Shown: positions 32,128 through 41,708, counted from the first letter of the stretch. The stretch is DNA of 64,000 bases from an uncultured Bacteroidota bacterium (GCA_903883965.1 CAISCU010000010.1:20823-84822), one strand, 5' to 3'. The notes: generated by a model not told the origin, from the letters alone. Numbers and translations: made by a program.

Positions 32128-33492
32128 TTATTCGGTTTCGCCTCTGCGCAAACTGTATTTTTCAATTTTGTTGTACAAGTGACTGCGTTGAATGTCTATT
32201 TCTAATGCAGTTTTAGCCACATTCCATCCATTCTTTTTTAGTTTTTCTTCTATGAAAATGCGTTCTACATATTCTTTAAAATCTTGTAGGGTACTGAATC
32301 TTTCGTAGATTGATTTTTCTTCATCACGGGCATTGATTGGATTGGCAAATTTTTGAATGTCTTCAACAGTGATGCGTTGTTGACCCAATATAACCAATCG
32401 TTCTACAATGTTTCTGAGTTCTCGGATATTGCCACTGAAGTTCAATTTTTTTAATTCTTCGAGTGCTTGAGGTAAAAATGCTTTTTTAGGGATGCCACTG
32501 TCTTCACATATCTCTTTGATAAACCTTTCTGCAATTAACGAAATGTCTTCGCGGCGTTCGCTCAATGAAGGCACATGAATTAAAATGACACTCAAACGGT
32601 GGTACAAGTCCATTCTGAAATTGCCTTTTTCAATTTCTTTCAACAAGTTTTTATTGGTTGCAGCAATTACTCGTACATCTACTTCAATGTCTTTTTCGCC
32701 ACCTACACGTGTAATTTTATTCTCTTGCAAAGCACGTAATACTTTTGCCTGTGCCGAGAGGCTCATATCGCCCACTTCATCTAAAAACAAAGTTGCTCCA
32801 TGTGCCTGTTCAAATTTTCCAATGCGCTGTTTGATGGCCGACGTAAAAGCTCCTTTTTCATGACCAAACAATTCACTTTCTATTAATTCGGCAGGAATTG
32901 CTGCGCAGTTTACTTCAATTATAGGGTTTTTAGCACGGTTGCTTTTTTCATGAATCCATCGAGCCACTAGTTCTTTTCCTGTGCCGTTTTCGCCAGTAAT
33001 TAATACCCTTGCATCTGTTGGAGCTACTTTTTCAATGGTATCCATGATATTGACAATAGCAGGTGTACTTCCAACTATTTCACGGGTCTTGGTTACTTTG
33101 CGTCTGAGAACTTTGGTTTCTATGACCAAATCTTTTTTATCTACAGCATTTCTGAGTGTAATGAGCAGTTTGTTCAAGTCTGGTGGCTTAACTATGAAAT
33201 CAAATGCACCTTTCTTACTGGCTTCAACAGCCATTTCCACATTGCCATGTCCGCTGATCATGATAAATGGGAGGTCTTCATCAATTTCTCTCGATTTTTC
33301 TAAAACGGTCATGCCGTCCATTTTAGGCATTTTTACATCGCACAAAACGGCGTCGTATTCTTCATTCTCTATCTTTTCTAAGCCTTCTTCCCCATTAGAG
33401 GCCTCATCAACTAAGTAACTTTCATATTCTAAAATCTCGCGAAGGGTATTGCGGATTGCTTTTTCGTCGTCTATAATTAAAATTTTTGCCAT
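32128..33492 (-). CDS. Sigma-54-dependent response regulator (NtrC family), orphan
   Basis: The 454-residue protein has a receiver domain (LIIDDEKAIRNTL, phospho-acceptor Asp52 in VLCDVKMPKMDG), an AAA+ sigma-54 activation domain (Walker A GENGTGKE, residues 167-174; Walker B region ATLFLDEVGDMS) and a Fis-type helix-turn-helix at the C-terminus (WNVAKTALEIDIQRSHLYNK). The sigma-54 contact loop reads GAFTSA (214-219) where the classic motif is GAFTGA. No histidine kinase is adjacent. It likely activates sigma-54 promoters elsewhere. Confidence 0.95.
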   Translation of the reverse strand: MAKILIIDDEKAIRNTLREILEYESYLVDEASNGEEGLEKIENEEYDAVLCDVKMPKMDGMTVLEKSREIDEDLPFIMISGHGNVEMAVEASKKGAFDFIVKPPDLNKLLITLRNAVDKKDLVIETKVLRRKVTKTREIVGSTPAIVNIMDTIEKVAPTDARVLITGENGTGKELVARWIHEKSNRAKNPIIEVNCAAIPAELIESELFGHEKGAFTSAIKQRIGKFEQAHGATLFLDEVGDMSLSAQAKVLRALQENKITRVGGEKDIEVDVRVIAATNKNLLKEIEKGNFRMDLYHRLSVILIHVPSLSERREDISLIAERFIKEICEDSGIPKKAFLPQALEELKKLNFSGNIRELRNIVERLVILGQQRITVEDIQKFANPINARDEEKSIYERFSTLQDFKEYVERIFIEEKLKKNGWNVAKTALEIDIQRSHLYNKIEKYSLRRGETE

Positions 33493-33566
33493 AACAAATG
33501 CTGCTTAATGCTGTAAAAGTGACAAATTTTGTGGACATTTAAAACGCTGTTGATATTTGGTGAATT

Positions 33567-33606
33567 AAAAAGGGGGCAATTTGTCATTTGACAAATTGCC
33601 CCCCTT
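33567..33606 (-). terminator. Strong terminator of the reprolysin-type protease gene
   Basis: A stem of 16 nt per arm (33571-33586 with 33589-33604, one extra C on the right arm) and a 2-nt loop lies 18 nt after the stop codon and is followed by T residues on the minus strand. Confidence 0.85.
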
Positions 33607-33623
33607 CAGAAATACCAGGTTAA

Positions 33624-36600
33624 TTAAGGCTTTACAATGCCAATAAAATTTGAATTGTTGTTGTCTAATACTACAAAATCATTGCCATCAACAAAACCAT
33701 CACCATTTACATCGGTTACCACATAACCCGATATGAAATTTGAATTGTCGTTGTCTAAATCTATAAAATCGTTGCCATCAATGAAACCATCTTGGTTAAT
33801 GTCTCCGCTGTATATTAAAAATACACCATTGCCATCATCTAATAAATTGTCTCCATAAGCTTGAGATGCAGCGCTTGTAAAATCGTAATTGCTAACCGAT
33901 TGCATCAATACTGGATTTTTACTCCAGGTGCTGATTGCATTTTTATAATTGACAACTAAGTAATAAGCTTTATTTAATACAGTAGGAGGCAAAACCACAT
34001 TGGCAATACCATTTGTGTTTACAATTACTTTGGTACTGTATACTGAGTTCAAATTGGTTCCATTTGGATCGTACAAATCAAGTTGAACTGAATCGGTGAT
34101 TGCTGTGTTTTGGGAGATTGCAGAATTGTTTAATACCGGTGTCATGGTTTGATTGCCCATGTACAATCCCTGAATAAATACTTTTAAATTCAAAATAACA
34201 TTGCAACCAATTTGCACATAAACACTGTCTATAATGGTAGATCCATTGATAGTTTTGGCTTCAATAAAATACCAACCAGTTGTTGTTGCATACAATGCGC
34301 CATTTACCAATGCATCTGGGTCATCTGGGTTGGCTGGCAATAAATAAGTTGTGCTCAATTGAGGCATTGGGGTATTCCATTTTACAGCTACAAAACCATA
34401 ACCAGGTTCAAGTAAAATGCTATCGGATTGACAAGTTTGTGCGGTATCGGGCAATACAATTGAAGTATAATATTTGGTTATTTTAAGTGGGGAAGAGTTG
34501 CTGCTGTAACAATTAGAAGTGCTTTTTACCTGAACACTATAGGTTCCGGCATCGGTTAATGTAATGCTAGAAAAAGTATCTTGTTTAAACAATACATTGT
34601 CTTTGATCCAAGTGTATTGGGTTCCAGTAGGGTTGTTCAATTGAACCAAAGCAGTACATGTATTGCAAATAAAATTGCTGCCTGATACAAATGAGTAACT
34701 ATTGCTTGGATTGGCATTTACAGTTACTTGTTGTGTTCTAGATGTGTCTGTACAGCCATACACAGATGTTAATATACAACGGTATTTTCCTGAAGAATTG
34801 CTGATAAATGAATTGCCTGAACTTACAATTGAATTGGTATTGGTTTCAATCCATTTGTAATTGGCATTGGTTTGTGAATTTACACTGATTGTAACAGCAC
34901 TTCCTTGGCAAAAGGTGCTATCACCTGACAATTGAATAGCAGGTTTACCTTGAGAACCAATGGTTACATAAGCACTGTCAATTCCAATACAACCATTGCT
35001 TCCGCTAACTTGTATTTTGTACCAACCAGTTTGTGAGGCAGGAACTACAATTGAACCATTGTTATTAATGGTATTGGTGTTTTGCCAGCTCCCATTGTTT
35101 TTGTATTGTGCCGCAACAAAAGTAAATCCTGATTGGTAGGCCAGATTGCTTGTAGTTGCACAACTGAGCAAAGAATCTGCTCCATTGTTTACTTGGAATA
35201 CACATGAACCAATGGTTTGAAAACTTCCGCTTAAAGGGCTTGTTTTATAAACATAATTGCCATTGGTACCATTGTATTCATATATGTCAACAGAATAACT
35301 GGTGTTTAAATTCAAGCCATTTACAGTAACTGTATTGCCTGTATCGTTGTATACAATATAATTGTAATTACCTGTAATTTGCCCCATGCCATATACTGGT
35401 GACGACAAATAAGAAGTCAAATTTGTTGGAACAACTGCTGAGGATACTGTTTCTCTGACTATGACAAGTCTTTTTTTGCCATTGCCTATTGTCCAATTTA
35501 AAGTAGCATAGGTATTACCAATATTGCTGATTTGTAAATTACTTGAATTTACTGTTGGTTCAGAGATGGTGAATATACGGGCATTGGGCCTACTGGTACT
35601 TCCAGAAGTTGTTACTGAAGTTCCTGAACAAACAGTAGCTATATTGTCGGCAGTATACCACCTAGAGGTTCCAGTTGGTAAACCTGTAGTTAGTGTGGTT
35701 AGTGTACTACTTGCAGTTCCAGCATTGTTGTTGTTAAAACAAACTTCAACTATAATATTAGATGTGCCATCCCAGTAAAAAGGCACATTGAGCGTGTGCA
35801 TATTCCAGCCGGTTTTTGCAGTAACTGTTGAACTGTTAAGAACAGGGGTAAAACCTGTTTGCCATGCACTGGTTAAATCGGTAACTGTTGAGTTTTTCAT
35901 GCCAATGGTAAATGCCGATAAACTGCCACTTACCAATGTACTGACATTGAAACCAAATTGAGTAATCATACCAGCATTTAATCCCAAAGCTGTTAGTTCT
36001 GATGCCCTGTAAATGAGTTGGTGTTTGGCACCTCCAAAATAACTGCCATAAGGTGCAGGGTAAGTGGTACCAGTATTTGAACCTGTTCCTGTTCCCAAAG
36101 TAGCAAATAAGCCAGCTCCCGGATCATCAATGGTAAAATTGGTAGTGTTGATAGCAAAAAAGATATTGCTGATGGCTTCAATTTTAACCCGAGCAGTTTG
36201 TGAAGTTAAATCTGGAACTGTAATGGTTTCTGAGCCATCATTAATGGTACTATTGGCCAATACATATGGGAAAGTAATTCCACCATCGGTTGATAGTGAA
36301 ATTTTAACATTGGCACAATTGATAGGGCTCACATTGGTCGATGCCAAATTCCAGGTAATGGTTTGACTTGTTTTTTTACCCCAGAAAGCTGGGTTACTTG
36401 TAATTGAAAAAGGACCTGTTGAAGCAACAGTTACAGTTACATTGTTGGGGTCGTAATACACACCACCACAATTGCTTCTGTTGTCTCTTACAGTTAATCT
36501 AAATGCTAAGGTTTGTGCAGCTGTAGATAATATTTCTCCAACCGGAACGGTATTGTTTAATAGTGCACTGTATTGGGGTATGGTTCTACTTGGACTGCTA

Positions 36601-38096
36601 GATGGGTTGTAAGTTCTGAATCTGGGTCCTGGGTTTGGAGGTGAATTGGGAGCCGTAGCTGTACCCAAATTCATTTGTTCCCAACAATAAGTCAGTGCAT
36701 CGTTATCAGGGTCACTGGCTGTTCCAGTTAATGTAAAAGGAGTTCCAAATGGAATGGTAAATGCAATAGTACCTACACTACAGGTTGGTAATTGGTTATT
36801 AGATGCAGAACTTACTGCGCAAGCAGAAGCAGAACCAGTTGTAATATTGGTAATGATTTCATCAAAATTGATGGTGTGAAAATAAGGATCACTGTGCAGT
36901 TGCAAATCTTGTCCAGTGCAAATTCCAGCATAGGCCATAATGGTACTTCCACTTCCAGGTTCATAAGCAGTTGTGGCATTTCTATTAGATCCAGAGCAGC
37001 TACCTGTAGTACCATTGAATGTATGGTTTCCCCCAAATTGGTGTCCCATTTCATGTGCTACATAATCAATGTCAAATGCATCGTTCACAGGAGAAGAAGA
37101 ACCCGTAACTCCTCCAGCTTTATTTGAATTACAAACCGAGGCCAAATAAGCTACACCACCACCACCAGTACTGAATACATGTCCAATATCGTAATTGGCG
37201 GAACCTATAATGGTATTTACATTGTTGATGTTTTCAGACAACATGGTTGAACCACTGGTATTGGTATAAGGGTCGGTAGATGTGGTATAAATTAAACTCG
37301 AAGTGTTTGATACCAAAGTCAAAGAAACACCTAATTCAGTTCTGTAAACACCAACAACTCGGTTTACAGTTGTAACCATTGCTGATAAAGCCAAGGCTAC
37401 AGTTCCTCCCTGAAAAGTACTGTATTCATAGGTAGCAGCCAATGCCAATCGGTAAGTTTTAAGCGTTAAACCATTGCTTCTGTTTTGAATGAGATTACCC
37501 GATGGGGTATTGTTAAAATTGGGAGCAATTGATTGGTTTTGATTGTTAGGTACTGTTTTGGTGTCAGTGGTTTTTAAAACAGCTTCTTCAAAAAATTTAG
37601 CTTTGGCTTTCAAGTCTTTTTTGAAATAGCTAATGTAAAACTGGGTATTCCCATTTGCATACGGGTCTATAAAAACTGCTCCTTTAGGAGACAATACCAT
37701 GGCATGAAAACCTTTTAAAGTAATATCTAAATGAACGCTTTCTGAAGGGTCGTTAATGCCTTGTCCTCTCCAGGTATCTATTTCAGGAAATTGTTTGGCA
37801 AGGTCTGGAGCCATAACTGAAGAATGGTAAACTTGAAACTGCTTTAAAGTGCCATCAGGCATAGGTATTTCTATGACAATACCATTACGAGTACCGGTGT
37901 TTTCATCAGTTGCACTGTTTAATTGCTGTTTCATTGCAGCCAACTCTAACTCATAAACACTGTATTTTTCAGGAACAATCCATCTGTCAGATGCATTGAC
38001 ACCTGTTGGTTCGTTCACCTTGTTCCAAAACAATGATTGTGCTTTTGACAATTGTACAAACAATAACATTGCAACAAACAAAACTGCTTTTTTCAT
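33624..38096 (-). CDS. Large secreted reprolysin-type metalloprotease with Ig-like modules and dockerin-like tail
   Basis: The 1490-residue precursor has a signal peptide (KKAVLFVAMLLFVQLSKAQ), a propeptide-like region, then a zinc metalloprotease domain with HEMGHQFGGNH (HExxHxxGxxH from His348) as in reprolysin/adamalysin. Long beta-rich regions follow, with fibronectin/Ig-like modules (for example LQISNIGNTYATLNWTIGNG) and paired cysteines. The last 60 residues hold two calcium-loop repeats, GDINQDGFIDGNDFIDLD and VNGDGFVDGNDFVVLD, like a dockerin type I pair. No obvious type IX sorting domain follows. Likely exported and involved in extracellular protein degradation; the substrate is unknown. 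Confidence 0.85.
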   Translation of the reverse strand: MKKAVLFVAMLLFVQLSKAQSLFWNKVNEPTGVNASDRWIVPEKYSVYELELAAMKQQLNSATDENTGTRNGIVIEIPMPDGTLKQFQVYHSSVMAPDLAKQFPEIDTWRGQGINDPSESVHLDITLKGFHAMVLSPKGAVFIDPYANGNTQFYISYFKKDLKAKAKFFEEAVLKTTDTKTVPNNQNQSIAPNFNNTPSGNLIQNRSNGLTLKTYRLALAATYEYSTFQGGTVALALSAMVTTVNRVVGVYRTELGVSLTLVSNTSSLIYTTSTDPYTNTSGSTMLSENINNVNTIIGSANYDIGHVFSTGGGGVAYLASVCNSNKAGGVTGSSSPVNDAFDIDYVAHEMGHQFGGNHTFNGTTGSCSGSNRNATTAYEPGSGSTIMAYAGICTGQDLQLHSDPYFHTINFDEIITNITTGSASACAVSSASNNQLPTCSVGTIAFTIPFGTPFTLTGTASDPDNDALTYCWEQMNLGTATAPNSPPNPGPRFRTYNPSSSPSRTIPQYSALLNNTVPVGEILSTAAQTLAFRLTVRDNRSNCGGVYYDPNNVTVTVASTGPFSITSNPAFWGKKTSQTITWNLASTNVSPINCANVKISLSTDGGITFPYVLANSTINDGSETITVPDLTSQTARVKIEAISNIFFAINTTNFTIDDPGAGLFATLGTGTGSNTGTTYPAPYGSYFGGAKHQLIYRASELTALGLNAGMITQFGFNVSTLVSGSLSAFTIGMKNSTVTDLTSAWQTGFTPVLNSSTVTAKTGWNMHTLNVPFYWDGTSNIIVEVCFNNNNAGTASSTLTTLTTGLPTGTSRWYTADNIATVCSGTSVTTSGSTSRPNARIFTISEPTVNSSNLQISNIGNTYATLNWTIGNGKKRLVIVRETVSSAVVPTNLTSYLSSPVYGMGQITGNYNYIVYNDTGNTVTVNGLNLNTSYSVDIYEYNGTNGNYVYKTSPLSGSFQTIGSCVFQVNNGADSLLSCATTSNLAYQSGFTFVAAQYKNNGSWQNTNTINNNGSIVVPASQTGWYKIQVSGSNGCIGIDSAYVTIGSQGKPAIQLSGDSTFCQGSAVTISVNSQTNANYKWIETNTNSIVSSGNSFISNSSGKYRCILTSVYGCTDTSRTQQVTVNANPSNSYSFVSGSNFICNTCTALVQLNNPTGTQYTWIKDNVLFKQDTFSSITLTDAGTYSVQVKSTSNCYSSNSSPLKITKYYTSIVLPDTAQTCQSDSILLEPGYGFVAVKWNTPMPQLSTTYLLPANPDDPDALVNGALYATTTGWYFIEAKTINGSTIIDSVYVQIGCNVILNLKVFIQGLYMGNQTMTPVLNNSAISQNTAITDSVQLDLYDPNGTNLNSVYSTKVIVNTNGIANVVLPPTVLNKAYYLVVNYKNAISTWSKNPVLMQSVSNYDFTSAASQAYGDNLLDDGNGVFLIYSGDINQDGFIDGNDFIDLDNDNSNFISGYVVTDVNGDGFVDGNDFVVLDNNNSNFIGIVKP

Positions 38097-38176
38097 TTTC
38101 CTTTAGGTAATTATTGCAGCAAATTAAGAATTTTGGGAGGGATTAAAAATAAATTAAACGCACAGTTTTTGAACAA

Positions 38177-38199
38177 AATAAAAGGAGCCGAAGCTCCTT
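38177..38199 (-). terminator. Terminator of the RNase P RNA gene
   Basis: A 7-bp stem AAGGAGC/GCTCCTT closing a 4-nt loop (TTCG in the RNA orientation) is followed on the minus strand by TTATTTT, directly after the RNase P RNA. Confidence 0.8.
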
Positions 38200-38205
38200 C
38201 TACTA

Positions 38206-38580
38206 CAAAATCATAAGCCGGGTTCTGTCATCAATTTACATTGATTGGTTATCATTTATCTAGGCTTTGAGTTGCCTCAAAGCTCATGCAGTCTACCCAC
38301 TCCAATTCACTTTCCAAAGAAAGCATACAGGCGAGCAGCCTGACTATTGGAGCCTATTTGACCTTGCAACCCATAAGGTTTACCTTGCCAAAGCCATCAC
38401 TGACTTTGCGGTGGGCTCTTACCCCGCCTTTTCACCCTTACCACCGAGTAAACTCAATGGCGGTTTGTTTTCTGCGGCACTTTCTGTTCTCTGTTACGAG
38501 ACCTGTCTGTTAGGCAGTATGGTGCTCTGTGTTGCCCGGACTTTCCTCTGAATTTTCATTCAGCGATAACCGATTTTGCA
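38206..38580 (-). ncRNA. rnpB: RNase P RNA (bacterial class A)
   Basis: RNase P RNA is the catalytic subunit that trims tRNA 5' leaders. On the minus strand the sequence has the conserved 5' P4 strand GGAAAGTCCGGGC (near 38543), the central GGTAAGGGTGAAAAGG (near 38438-38453), GGTAAACC, and the 3' element AGAACCCGGCTTAT (38213-38226). The ends pair (CAAAATC with GATTTTG) to form P1. The length of about 370 nt fits class A. Exact ends are estimates. Confidence 0.95.
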
Positions 38581-38583
38581 CTA

Positions 38584-38591
38584 CAAAACTA
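38584..38591 (-). promoter_or_regulatory. Candidate rnpB -7 promoter element overlapping the ppk1 stop codon
   Basis: On the minus strand TAGTTTTG matches TAnnTTTG. Its TAG is the ppk1 stop codon (38589-38591). Transcription starting about 6-7 nt downstream would begin at the P1 helix of rnpB. The -33 region (TTTAAA) is weak. Confidence 0.4.
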
Positions 38592-40676
38592 AACAAATGG
38601 ATGGTTTTCTTTTAAATATTCGTAAGTGGCCAATTGAGCCCGAATGGGTTTTGCCTCATTTGATTTGGAAACAAATCGGGTATCATTGATCCCGTCAATG
38701 ATTCTGGCTTTTTGGTTATCGTCTAATTGCAATTGCAGAATGTCTAAAATGAAAGTTTTGTTCTTTTCATGGAATATAGGAAAAGCACATTCTATTCTAT
38801 TAGATAAATTGCGAGTCATCCAATCGGCCGATGCCAAATACAGCTTTTTAGCCCCAGCATGGTGAAAATAATACACCCTTGCATGTTCTAAATAACCATC
38901 TATGATACTGATAATTCTAATATTACTTGAAATGCCATTGACCCCTGGAACCAAACAACAAATACCTCTCACAATTAAATCTATTTGTACACCTGCTTCA
39001 CTGGCTTGATATAGTTTTTTGATAATATCCCCATCAACCAATGAATTCATTTTAGCCAATATTTTGGCTTCTCTCCCTGCTGAGGCTTCTTTAATTTCAA
39101 CATCAATTAAATCGAGAAACCTTTTTTTCATAAAATCAGGTGCAATTAATAAGTGTTTGAAGCCACTGTGTTTAATTTGTGAAAAGAGTGTTTCGCATAA
39201 CAAACCCAATTCGTGGGTAATTTCTTTATTGGCAGTAAATAAGGCAAAATCGCTGTAAATTCTAGCAGTTTCACCATTGTAATTTCCTGTAGATAAATGG
39301 GCATATTTAACAATTCCATTTTTTTCTTTTCGGTGAATCAAACAAAATTTACAATGTACTTTCTGACCTTGTTTTCCAAAATATACCGTGGCACCTGCTT
39401 CTTGAAGTTTGGTAGTCCAATAAATATTGGATTCTTCATCAAATCGGGCTTGCAACTCCATCAATACAATTACCTTTTTGCCGTTTTGTATGGCATTGAT
39501 CAAAGCATTTACCACATTGCTGTGTTTGGCAACCCTATACAGTGTTATTTGAATGCTGACAACATCAGGGTCAAGTGCCGCCTCACGGAGCATGCGAATG
39601 AGGTAGTCAAATGAATGGTAGGGGTGGTGCAATAAAATATCATCATGTGCAATGACATCAAACAAGGTTTTTGCTTTGTTTAAAACGGTTAAAGGCAAAG
39701 GAGGTAACTTTTGGGCATAATCCGCAGCTGATCCAACTTTTGGAAAGTCCATGAAGTCTTTGAAATTATGGTACCTGCCTCCTGGAATTAAATTGACATG
39801 TCTCAATGCCATTTTGTTGATTAAAAAATCAAGCATTTGTTTGGGCATTTTCTCGTCAAAAATAAATCGGGTAGGAGAGCCTTTAGAACGTTGTTTTAAG
39901 CTTTTTTGAATTTTATCTAACAAGCCAATGGTATAGCCTGTTTCATCTTGAGATAAGGTAAATTCTGCATCTCTGGTTAATTTAATAACATATGATTCAA
40001 ATTGGTCGTATCCGAAAACCGAAAATATACCAGCTAAATTTGCGCGAATGGTATTTTCTAAGAGTACAATACTGGTAGCATTATCTGATTGAGGAATTAA
40101 GAAAAACCTTCCCAATACTGCAGTTGGTACTTCTATAATGGCATGTTTGACATTGCTTTTAGAATGAGAATGTCTCATGCCAATAGCCAAATAAATACTC
40201 TTATCTTTTAACTGAGGTGCCTGCTTTAAATCATCTAATAATATAGGAAATAAATGGGGTAAAACTTGGTTTTGGAAATAGGTATTAACTGCATTTTTTT
40301 CTGCTTCATTCAGTTCAAATTCTTCCTTGATAAAGATATTTTTCTTTGCCAATTCGGGTAAAATTTGAGTCTGGTAAACATGGGTAAACCTATCTTGTAA
40401 TGTTAAAACATGGCTTTGTATTTCTGCCAAAATAATATTTGGAGAAGATTGGTATTCACTGATTGGTTTTTTAGGATTGATTTTCTGAATTTTTAAAATA
40501 TGAGCTACACGTACTCTAAAAAATTCATCCATATTGGAAGAAAAAATGGCTAGAAATTTAATTCTTTCCATTAAAGGATTTTGACTGTTTTCTGCCTCTT
40601 GTAATACGCGTTCGTTGAAATGTAACCAACTTATTTCGCGGTCTTTAAATAGGAATCCTGATTTTTCTGTAATCAT
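38589..40676 (-). CDS. ppk1: Polyphosphate kinase 1
   Basis: PPK1 makes inorganic polyphosphate from ATP through a phospho-histidine. The 695-residue protein has the N-terminal FKDREISWLHFNERVLQEA, the head domain, and two phospholipase-D-like C-terminal domains with YHSFDYLIRMLREAALDPDV, IQNGKKVIVLMELQARFDEE and HCKFCLIHRKEKNG; the second domain contains AGVQIDLIVRGICCL. Length matches the family. It is immediately upstream of rnpB on the same strand and divergent from the YciI-like gene. No adjacent exopolyphosphatase gene. Confidence 0.97.
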   Translation of the reverse strand: MITEKSGFLFKDREISWLHFNERVLQEAENSQNPLMERIKFLAIFSSNMDEFFRVRVAHILKIQKINPKKPISEYQSSPNIILAEIQSHVLTLQDRFTHVYQTQILPELAKKNIFIKEEFELNEAEKNAVNTYFQNQVLPHLFPILLDDLKQAPQLKDKSIYLAIGMRHSHSKSNVKHAIIEVPTAVLGRFFLIPQSDNATSIVLLENTIRANLAGIFSVFGYDQFESYVIKLTRDAEFTLSQDETGYTIGLLDKIQKSLKQRSKGSPTRFIFDEKMPKQMLDFLINKMALRHVNLIPGGRYHNFKDFMDFPKVGSAADYAQKLPPLPLTVLNKAKTLFDVIAHDDILLHHPYHSFDYLIRMLREAALDPDVVSIQITLYRVAKHSNVVNALINAIQNGKKVIVLMELQARFDEESNIYWTTKLQEAGATVYFGKQGQKVHCKFCLIHRKEKNGIVKYAHLSTGNYNGETARIYSDFALFTANKEITHELGLLCETLFSQIKHSGFKHLLIAPDFMKKRFLDLIDVEIKEASAGREAKILAKMNSLVDGDIIKKLYQASEAGVQIDLIVRGICCLVPGVNGISSNIRIISIIDGYLEHARVYYFHHAGAKKLYLASADWMTRNLSNRIECAFPIFHEKNKTFILDILQLQLDDNQKARIIDGINDTRFVSKSNEAKPIRAQLATYEYLKENHPFV

Positions 40677-40687
40677 ATTTATGCAAA

Positions 40688-40717
40688 CAAAAGTACCTCA
40701 TTTTTAGATTGATTCAA
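40688..40717 (-). promoter_or_regulatory. Candidate Bacteroidota-type promoter of ppk1
   Basis: On the minus strand TACTTTTG (40695-40688) fits TAnnTTTG, with TTG (40717-40715) 19 nt upstream as the -33 element. The ppk1 ATG starts at 40676, so the leader would be very short. Confidence 0.5.
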
Positions 40718-40789
40718 TTGATTTAACAAAAAGATAATTTAAAAAACATTGATTTTAATTTGATTTATTTAATTTCATAAAACCAAATT

Positions 40790-41086
40790 ATGAGACACTT
40801 TCTAGTAGAAATGTACATTCCTGAAATTGTAGATCAGGACTTCATGCGAATGATTCCTGCGCACAGGGCATACATTGATGAATTAATAGCAGAAGGTAAA
40901 ATTTTAACCTATGCTGTGAATGAAGAAAGAAGCAAAGGCTGGATCATATTTGAAGCCAAAGAAGCCGGTGATGTATTAGACATTGTACAACAATTTCCCA
41001 TTCACCGGTTTCTGAGTTTTGAAATTCATGCGCTCATGGTACACGATGGAGAATCATACAGATTCCCAAGGTTACACCTCAACTAA
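40790..41086 (+). CDS. YciI/muconolactone-isomerase-like small protein
   Basis: The 98-residue protein has the ferredoxin-like alpha+beta pattern of the dimeric YciI/MIase superfamily: RHFLVEMYIPEIV at the first strand, AHRAYIDELIAEGKILTYAV in the middle, RSKGWIIFEAKEAGDVLDIV and the tail FEIHALMV. Members are small cytoplasmic enzymes or stress proteins, but no catalytic role can be assigned. It stands alone on the plus strand and its stop overlaps the convergent OsmC-family gene by 4 nt. Confidence 0.7.
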   Translation: MRHFLVEMYIPEIVDQDFMRMIPAHRAYIDELIAEGKILTYAVNEERSKGWIIFEAKEAGDVLDIVQQFPIHRFLSFEIHALMVHDGESYRFPRLHLN

Positions 41087-41502
41087 ATATAATCTATCCT
41101 AAATTCTATTGGGCAAACTTTGCTCAGCATGGCACTCACTCCACAGTATTTTTCTTTAGATAAATGTACTGCCTTGGCCACTTTATCTTGGTCTTCCAGT
41201 TTTACTTTTATTTGGTAAATCAATTCTATTTTTGAGTAAACCCTCGGATGTTCATCGGTTAAATCTGCCTTTGCCAAAAGGTTAAAGTCTGAAAATTCAA
41301 CATGCATTTTTCTGAGCATTGAAACCACATCCATGCCGGTACAGCCACTCAGGGCGCTCAATAACAAAGCTTTTGGTTTAGGCCCATTGTTATGACCTCC
41401 TCCGGCTTCAACGGTATCTAAATGAATGATGTGATCATCAATCTCACTTGCAAATTCCATATCTGCAACCCATTTGGTTGCTACTTCATGTACTGTTGCC
41501 AT
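41083..41502 (-). CDS. OsmC/Ohr-family thiol peroxidase-like protein
   Basis: OsmC proteins reduce organic hydroperoxides through two conserved cysteines or act on related thiol substrates. The 139-residue protein has the first Cys in LLSALSGCTGMDVVSMLRKM and the second in KEKYCGVSAMLSKVC, with the expected 'KALLLSALSGC' and 'GVSAML' context. Length is normal. It lies 11 nt after the DUF6132-like gene and, with the ArsR gene further upstream, forms a small minus-strand group that looks thiol- or sulfur-related. Confidence 0.9.
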   Translation of the reverse strand: MATVHEVATKWVADMEFASEIDDHIIHLDTVEAGGGHNNGPKPKALLLSALSGCTGMDVVSMLRKMHVEFSDFNLLAKADLTDEHPRVYSKIELIYQIKVKLEDQDKVAKAVHLSKEKYCGVSAMLSKVCPIEFRIDYI

Positions 41503-41513
41503 TTTTTATAAAT

Positions 41514-41708
41514 TTATTTTTGATTGTTTTGAATGCCTATAATAAAACCCATTGTGCAGCCATAAAGCGTGCTGTTAACAGGGCTTGAAGTAATGGCACA
41601 GGTTCCACTACCACAGCCAATAAAATACCAATAAAGCCAACCAGCTAAGCCAAAAATTAGGCTCAAAGCCAAGCTCCTTTTGTTTGATTGATAGATGCGT
41701 TTAATCAT
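41514..41708 (-). CDS. Small cysteine-containing membrane protein (DUF6132-like)
   Basis: The 64-residue protein has two membrane segments (SLALSLIFGLAGWLYWYFIGC and YGCTMGFIIGI) and a central block GCGSGTCAITSSPVNS with three cysteines counting GC...C and YGC. The pattern resembles the small DUF6132 family that I recall beside thiosulfate/sulfur and redox genes. Function unknown; the paired cysteines facing one side of the membrane suggest thiol chemistry. It is 11 nt upstream of the OsmC gene. Confidence 0.65.
   Translation of the reverse strand: MIKRIYQSNKRSLALSLIFGLAGWLYWYFIGCGSGTCAITSSPVNSTLYGCTMGFIIGIQNNQK

Noticed and set aside
36792..37127. Plus-strand frame of 111 codons opposite the reprolysin protease
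   Set aside because: Low-complexity antisense product of the conserved HExxH region; the coding strand is clearly the minus strand.
38267..38551. Plus-strand frame of 94 codons over the RNase P RNA
   Set aside because: The DNA matches the conserved RNase P RNA elements on the minus strand, so the frame is accidental.
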